Below, one piece after another: positions 59,668 through 64,000 of a stretch of 64,000 bases of DNA (positions within the stretch are counted from its first letter, which is position 1; each line of letters opens with the position of its first letter). The DNA comes from Penium margaritaceum (Eukaryota > Streptophyta > Zygnematophyceae > Desmidiales > Peniaceae), in contig SZWC01000540.1 of assembly GCA_023375785.1 (NCBI GenBank), positions 116,503-180,502 on the forward strand. Direction: 5' to 3'. The notes under the pieces are model-generated. The model saw nothing but the letters and a program-made list of their open reading frames with translations, did no database searches and was not told the DNA's origin. Made by a program: the position numbers and the translations under genes.

Positions 59668-62060
59668 GTGTCATGGTGCAGTGAGCGTGAACAGTTCCTT
59701 GCTCTTTGCTAGTAGAACTGCACGAGTCTTCAGATTTAGTCATAAATGTCGGCAGCCGGCTTCGTGCATCAAGACACGCGGAGGTGACACCAGCAGCATT
59801 CGCAGCAAGCTTCCATACGCCACTTCTTGCCGCGGCGCGCAGCCACGCAGGCGGGAAGTAGGGAGACATCGCCTACACCCTCTGGCACGCCTGTCAGTTC
59901 ATCGCCGGGCGCGGACCCATTGGGACAGCACCGAAGAGTCACCACGTGGCTGGAACAGCTACACTGGCGGCGTATCATGAACGCGCTACAGGACCGCGTA
60001 GAGGTGGAGAGCGTACACAGCCAAGATGTGCGCGGAACTCACCAGTTCCCGGTGAATGACTCTATGGAGCACGGGTGGTTTTCCAATGTGCCACCGCCAG
60101 CAGACGGACTCTCCAAGACCGGGAGGTCATTGGCATATGAAGGACCAGTTTATCAGCGGCGCAGCGGAATGCAGCAGTCATGGGCAGCAGAGGAGGAACA
60201 CCTGCCATGCGCGCCCCTAGCAGGGATGGAAACCTCCTCGCCCCCGCTCGTCTCCAAAGAGCCAACCTTCGGGATGACCCACCGCCATCAAGCGCTTCTA
60301 GGATGTATGCCCGCGGAGGGACCACCTTTGACAAAGGGAGAGAGGGGGATGAGACAGCCTCTCCAGGACATATGCACCGAACAGCCGGCCGGGTCACCTG
60401 TGATGCCGGAGACGAGGTGGCAGTGCCACCCACCCACAAGAGAACACGCGGAGGGGGGTGAGACAGCCGGGGTTGGACTATCCAACGCGATGATAGGAGT
60501 ATCCCTACAAGTGAATTCGCGGTTAACTGCCACGGACACCCCAGCAACACCAAGCGTGAGGGCAACGGCGAGCCACGACACACAATTCACTGGATGGCAA
60601 GGAACACCGCAAGGGGAACAGAGAGGGGACATGGTGCACCAAACCCCCTTGATTCCGCAGCCATCCCACGCAACCCAACAGTCACTTACAGGACCCAAGC
60701 CACAGCCCAACCCAGCATTGCAAGGGACTCTACCGTACGCGGGGCTCGCAACGATCTCTTCTACCACAACTCCTCCAGGTTGGATGATGATGGGCACCTA
60801 GGCCATGCCCTCCGTGGCAGGAGTGCCGCCGCAAGCACCTATGTAGCAGATACCGTCACACCAACCAGCGGCCCCTGTGACGTCGCAACTAATGCCTGTG
60901 GCGGTTGGACACCCACTTTATCACCAGCAACCGATGGGTACCGCGCCAGCTGGGATTGCGGTCCATCCAGCACAACCTGCCAACCAGATGCAGCCGATAG
61001 TACCCCACTCCACCTACCCTGCTCTCCCGCCGAACCCACCGACCACCATGGCCCCTGCGGCGTCTACCGCCACCCCGCTCTACCACTGCGCAGTGTCACA
61101 CCCTCTACCTTAGGGATACTGTCTGCCAGGACATGCGGTCCCAGCCGCCCCGAACACAGAGGCACCGCCCCTTGGGACCACCTTGTACTCCGCACCCTAC
61201 GCGACGTAGGCCACCCCTGCGACTCATTATTATGCTCTTCCAGCAACAGCCCCAATGAGCAACCCCACACCTGCACCCTAGGGGCAGCTGCAAACTAGCC
61301 ATGTGGGTTACTCGGCGGTCACAGCCGCGCACCCCAATCCCCCCCTTTCCAGCCACGCACCCGTTCTCCGTTGTGACATCCATGGCCAACCGGAATACTG
61401 TGCCCCAGCTACAGTATGTACGCGCACAGCCAGCTAACATTCTGTAGCTGGAGATCTTCAAAGGGACTCCTAAAGAAGACCCATGGACATGGTTGAAGCA
61501 GATAACGATACATGCAAGCATGGGACGAATCCCACCAGACCTTTGTTTGGCCGCCGCGGAGCTCCATCTTCAGGGCGTGGCTGAGAACTGGTACAATGCT
61601 CGAGCGCCGTTCAACTCCTTTGAGGATTTTGGCAACGCGCTGATCAAGCGTTTCAAGCGGCTGACCAAGGAAGAAGCACTCCGCAAAATTAAAAAGGAGG
61701 TCATGCGGAAGGACACCGACATCCGAAGGTTTTTGGATCAGTTCCTCACTTGGGCATCAATCGCAAAGAACTCTCAAGGGGAAGGACTGCCACTGTGGGT
61801 CCTCCTACAAAATCTCATCCGCATACTTCCCGATGAGATCAGCAGTCTGATGATCCCTGAGCGCTACCAGTCACTGCAGGACGCGGTGCAAGACGCCACG
61901 GCCATTTCTACATGACAGCGGTCTACACGACAGCATCAGGGTGGAGATTCTCATGCACCAGCACCAACCACACAGGCCTCCCAGCCTAAGCCAAAGGCAT
62001 GTTACACCTGCCAGAGCCTGGAACACATCGCTCAAGACTATCCGCGCAAAACATAGGGTA
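59668..62060 (+). pseudogene. Gypsy copy 2 gag region
   Basis: After the primer site (TGGTGCAGTGAGCG at 59674) comes the gag N-terminus. A stretch of about 320 codons from 59827 includes RRVTTWLEQLHWRRIMNALQ and a Pro/Thr/Gln-rich tail. The capsid-like domain lies at about 61450-61915 (MKQITIHASMGRIPPDL, AAELHLQGVAENWYNA, FGNALIKRFKRLTKEEAL, LPLWVLLQNLIRILPDEIS). The zinc-knuckle-like CYTCQSLEHIAQD-type stretch (with P and E variants) is near 62000-62040. Counterpart of 35620-37935. Fossil. Confidence 0.85.
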
Positions 62061-63290
62061 TTCGGCGAACCGACCCCGTGCAGCAGGATCCCATGGTGCA
62101 GCAGTGGCAGCGGTACTACAATCAATCATGGCAGGACCAGCAACATCAGCAGCAGATGCAAACAGGGCGGCAGGCACCGGATCATCAAACCCAGACTGCC
62201 CCGGGAGGGCAGGGCATTCTGCCCAACCCACAGGCACCCGCGAACTCCACGAGTGGAGCTCGCAATGTCAAGCTGGGGCTGCCGATGGCGGGGGACGAGA
62301 CTACAGAGTTGCCCCCACCGCAGCGGAGACCACTCTTATTGCACGAGTCCAAGAATTGGGCTTGCGCAGGTGGGACATTTAGATGGCCGCCAGAGTGTAG
62401 GAAGATATGCGGCGCAAGGCAGAGGCCGCGGAAGAACAATTCCAAGAAGAAATTGCTAAGCGTACCGTCGTGCCGGAGGAACGACAGCAGACAAAACCAC
62501 CACCCGCAGCGGAAAAGCAACCTGCCCCATCTTTGTCGGCACCAATAGGAGCTCCAGCGGCCGCGGAGGGAAGCACTGATCTCGTACAACGTCTATTTAC
62601 CACTCCCATCGTGGAAGTCAACTTCTTTGAGTTCCTCCGCATTCACCCAGAGGTTGCACCGCGACTGAAGGAAGAGTTCTCCAGAGTCAATAAATGCCTC
62701 CAAGATGTGGGCAACTCCCTCAGCTGCACCGCGCCTACCGCAGGCACGCGGAACACCCACCGTGCAGTGCCTGACACTTTGCTAGCAGTGAGCCTTGGAG
62801 AAAAAGAGTGGGGATGGGCACCGCAGGCCCTGGAACAACTGCGTTGGAACGACAACCATTACGAGGTCGCCTGCTGCATGGTTTGGATATGCGGAAGGAA
62901 GTTCTTGGCCATAATTGACATAGGGGCCACCCACACCACTGTGGCATTCCGCGTCCTCCTCGTGGTCGGATGGACAGACCGCATCCTCCCTACCCGACGC
63001 CTGTTTACCAACTCAGCGGGCGGAATGGACTATGGCGATGGGGAGGTTCACGGCCTACCCATACACGTGGGATCTCTTCATGAACCAGTGAACGTTTAAG
63101 TCACACGCGCCAGGACGTACGACGTACTCCTGGGCATGGATTACCTGGTACCACAACGGGCCAACCTTCTTTTCTTCCTCGGTATCATGCAACTTAGCTC
63201 GGCATCTGGGGAAGACGCGTTCTGCTCCATTACCATCGGAGACAGGGAAGCGGTGCTTGTGACTGGCGGCGAATCCTTCTCCTTCCTGAA
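62061..63290 (+). pseudogene. Gypsy copy 2 linker and protease 1 unit
   Basis: Linker with the charged helix MRRKAEAAEEQFQEEIAKR near 62407, then the helical module VNFFEFLRIHPEVAPRLKEE near 62610-62680 ending NSLSCTAP, then the retropepsin: CMVWICGRKFLAIID near 62876-62920, ATHTTVAFRVL, HGLPIHVGSLHE and TYDVLLGMDYLV near 63118-63153. It is the best-preserved version of the upstream helical module and supports the duplication seen in copy 1. Fossil. Confidence 0.85.
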
Positions 63291-64000
63291 TGCAGTGGAA
63301 GAGGACTCTCGAATTCATGCGAGTAAGCTGCCGTCCATCAAAGCTGACCTGCCTGCCGCGGAACAGGTCACATCAGGAGAATGGCAGGAATTCGCGGGGG
63401 AGTCAAGCGAGCTCGGAGTACAAACCAACCTCTTGGGCCAGTGGCAGAGGGGACAACGCGTCCTGGGAGATGGTCATCAACTCTAAGAAGAAGAGGAATT
63501 CTACCCACTCCGCGAAAAAGCACCATCACCACCACCGCGATGGGATCACATGCTCCACTCATGACTTTTGCCCGCACAAAAGCAGGACTTCCGTGATCTG
63601 CTGGATGCATTCGCAGACATCTTCGCTAGTTCCGCGGTTGACATGGGGGCCGTGGAAGCCTTCCATGTCATTTCCATGGGGGATTCCGCGCCCACAAAAC
63701 AGAAGGTGCGGTGCATCCTTCCGGAGCAGGAGAAGATCATCACAGAGGGGCTCGCGGAGCTCAAGGCACAGGGGGTGTTTGTCCTAATTGTCAGTCCCTT
63801 GCGTGCCAACTTGGTCATCGTTGGGAAGCCGGACGGGTCCAAGCGATTCTGCGTTGACGTCCGCGATCTCAACCGCATGACCGAGGAAGGTGCGTACCCC
63901 ATGCCTCTGATTGTCAACATACAGGAGCGCCAGCAGGGTCGCTGATGGTTCGCAAAGCTCGACGTGGAGGCTGCCTTTCACGCCGTCCCAATGCACCCGG
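63291..64000 (+). pseudogene. Gypsy copy 2 reverse transcriptase, partial
   Basis: The linker passes into RT near 63568: DLLDAFADIFASSAVDMG, ILPEQEKIITEGLAELKAQG, ANLVIVGKPDGSKRFCVDV, LNRMTEEGAYPMPLIVN. The window ends in the KLDVEAAFHAV segment, before the catalytic YIDD. Fossil. Confidence 0.9.

Larger units (their letters stand above)
58298..64000 (+). mobile_element. Ty3/Gypsy copy 2 (same family), cut by the window end
   Basis: Begins TGTCAGGCGGGGATCC directly after 20-bp satellite. 5' LTR 58298-59667, then primer site, gag, protease 1 and the first part of RT up to the window end in CTGCCTTTCACGCCGTCCC. It aligns along its length with 34155-39890, in the same orientation, with substitutions and small indels. 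Which breaks it shares with copy 1 was not examined. It has at least a few breaks. Whether the second protease and the PHD-like array are present lies beyond the window. Confidence 0.93.

Overview
The window is repeat DNA from end to end. I find no convincing host gene, tRNA or rRNA. It looks like heterochromatin of a large, repeat-rich eukaryotic genome. The Copia-type and gag-only elements carry the initiator tRNA-Met primer site that is common in plants and green algae, but the species cannot be read from the sequence. Three single-N positions show that this is a scaffold with unmerged contig joins.

Layout. 1-1460: fragment of a Ty3/Gypsy pol region on the minus strand, cut by the window edge and fused directly to satellite. 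1461-51540: one giant array of a 10-bp satellite (GTGCGTGTAA and transition variants) in two head-to-head arms that meet near 21020; the G/T-rich strand is on top to the left and the C/A-rich strand to the right. Three LTR retrotransposons sit inside it: a Copia element (6062-12892, minus, 5-bp target duplication GTAAG, itself hit by a 449-bp hAT-like MITE), a gag-only LTR element (22564-26224, minus) and a 15.6-kb Gypsy element (34155-49716, plus, two 1403-bp LTRs, 5-bp target duplication ACGTA). 51541-58297: a second, unrelated 20-bp satellite with a block of 32 identical units at its core. 58298-64000: a second copy of the same Gypsy family, plus strand, inserted in the 20-bp satellite and cut by the window end.

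The most interesting item is the Gypsy family. Besides gag, protease, reverse transcriptase, RNase H and integrase, the complete copy carries (a) a second retropepsin unit after RNase H that is recognisably a duplicate of the first, (b) about 3 kb of Pro/Thr/Ala-rich and coiled-coil coding sequence before integrase, and (c) a region of six PHD-finger-like Cys/His modules between integrase and the 3' LTR. PHD fingers read histone tails in host proteins, so this region could have steered integration into satellite chromatin. That role is inference. All the LTR elements are fossils with broken coding regions.

The 10-bp satellite has its own signals. Its variants keep the purine/pyrimidine alternation, each intact unit contains the splice-donor-like word GTAAGT, the unit length matches the DNA helical repeat, and diagnostic blocks show a higher-order repeat of about 650-760 bp. 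Long open frames inside both satellites follow from unit length and are not genes.
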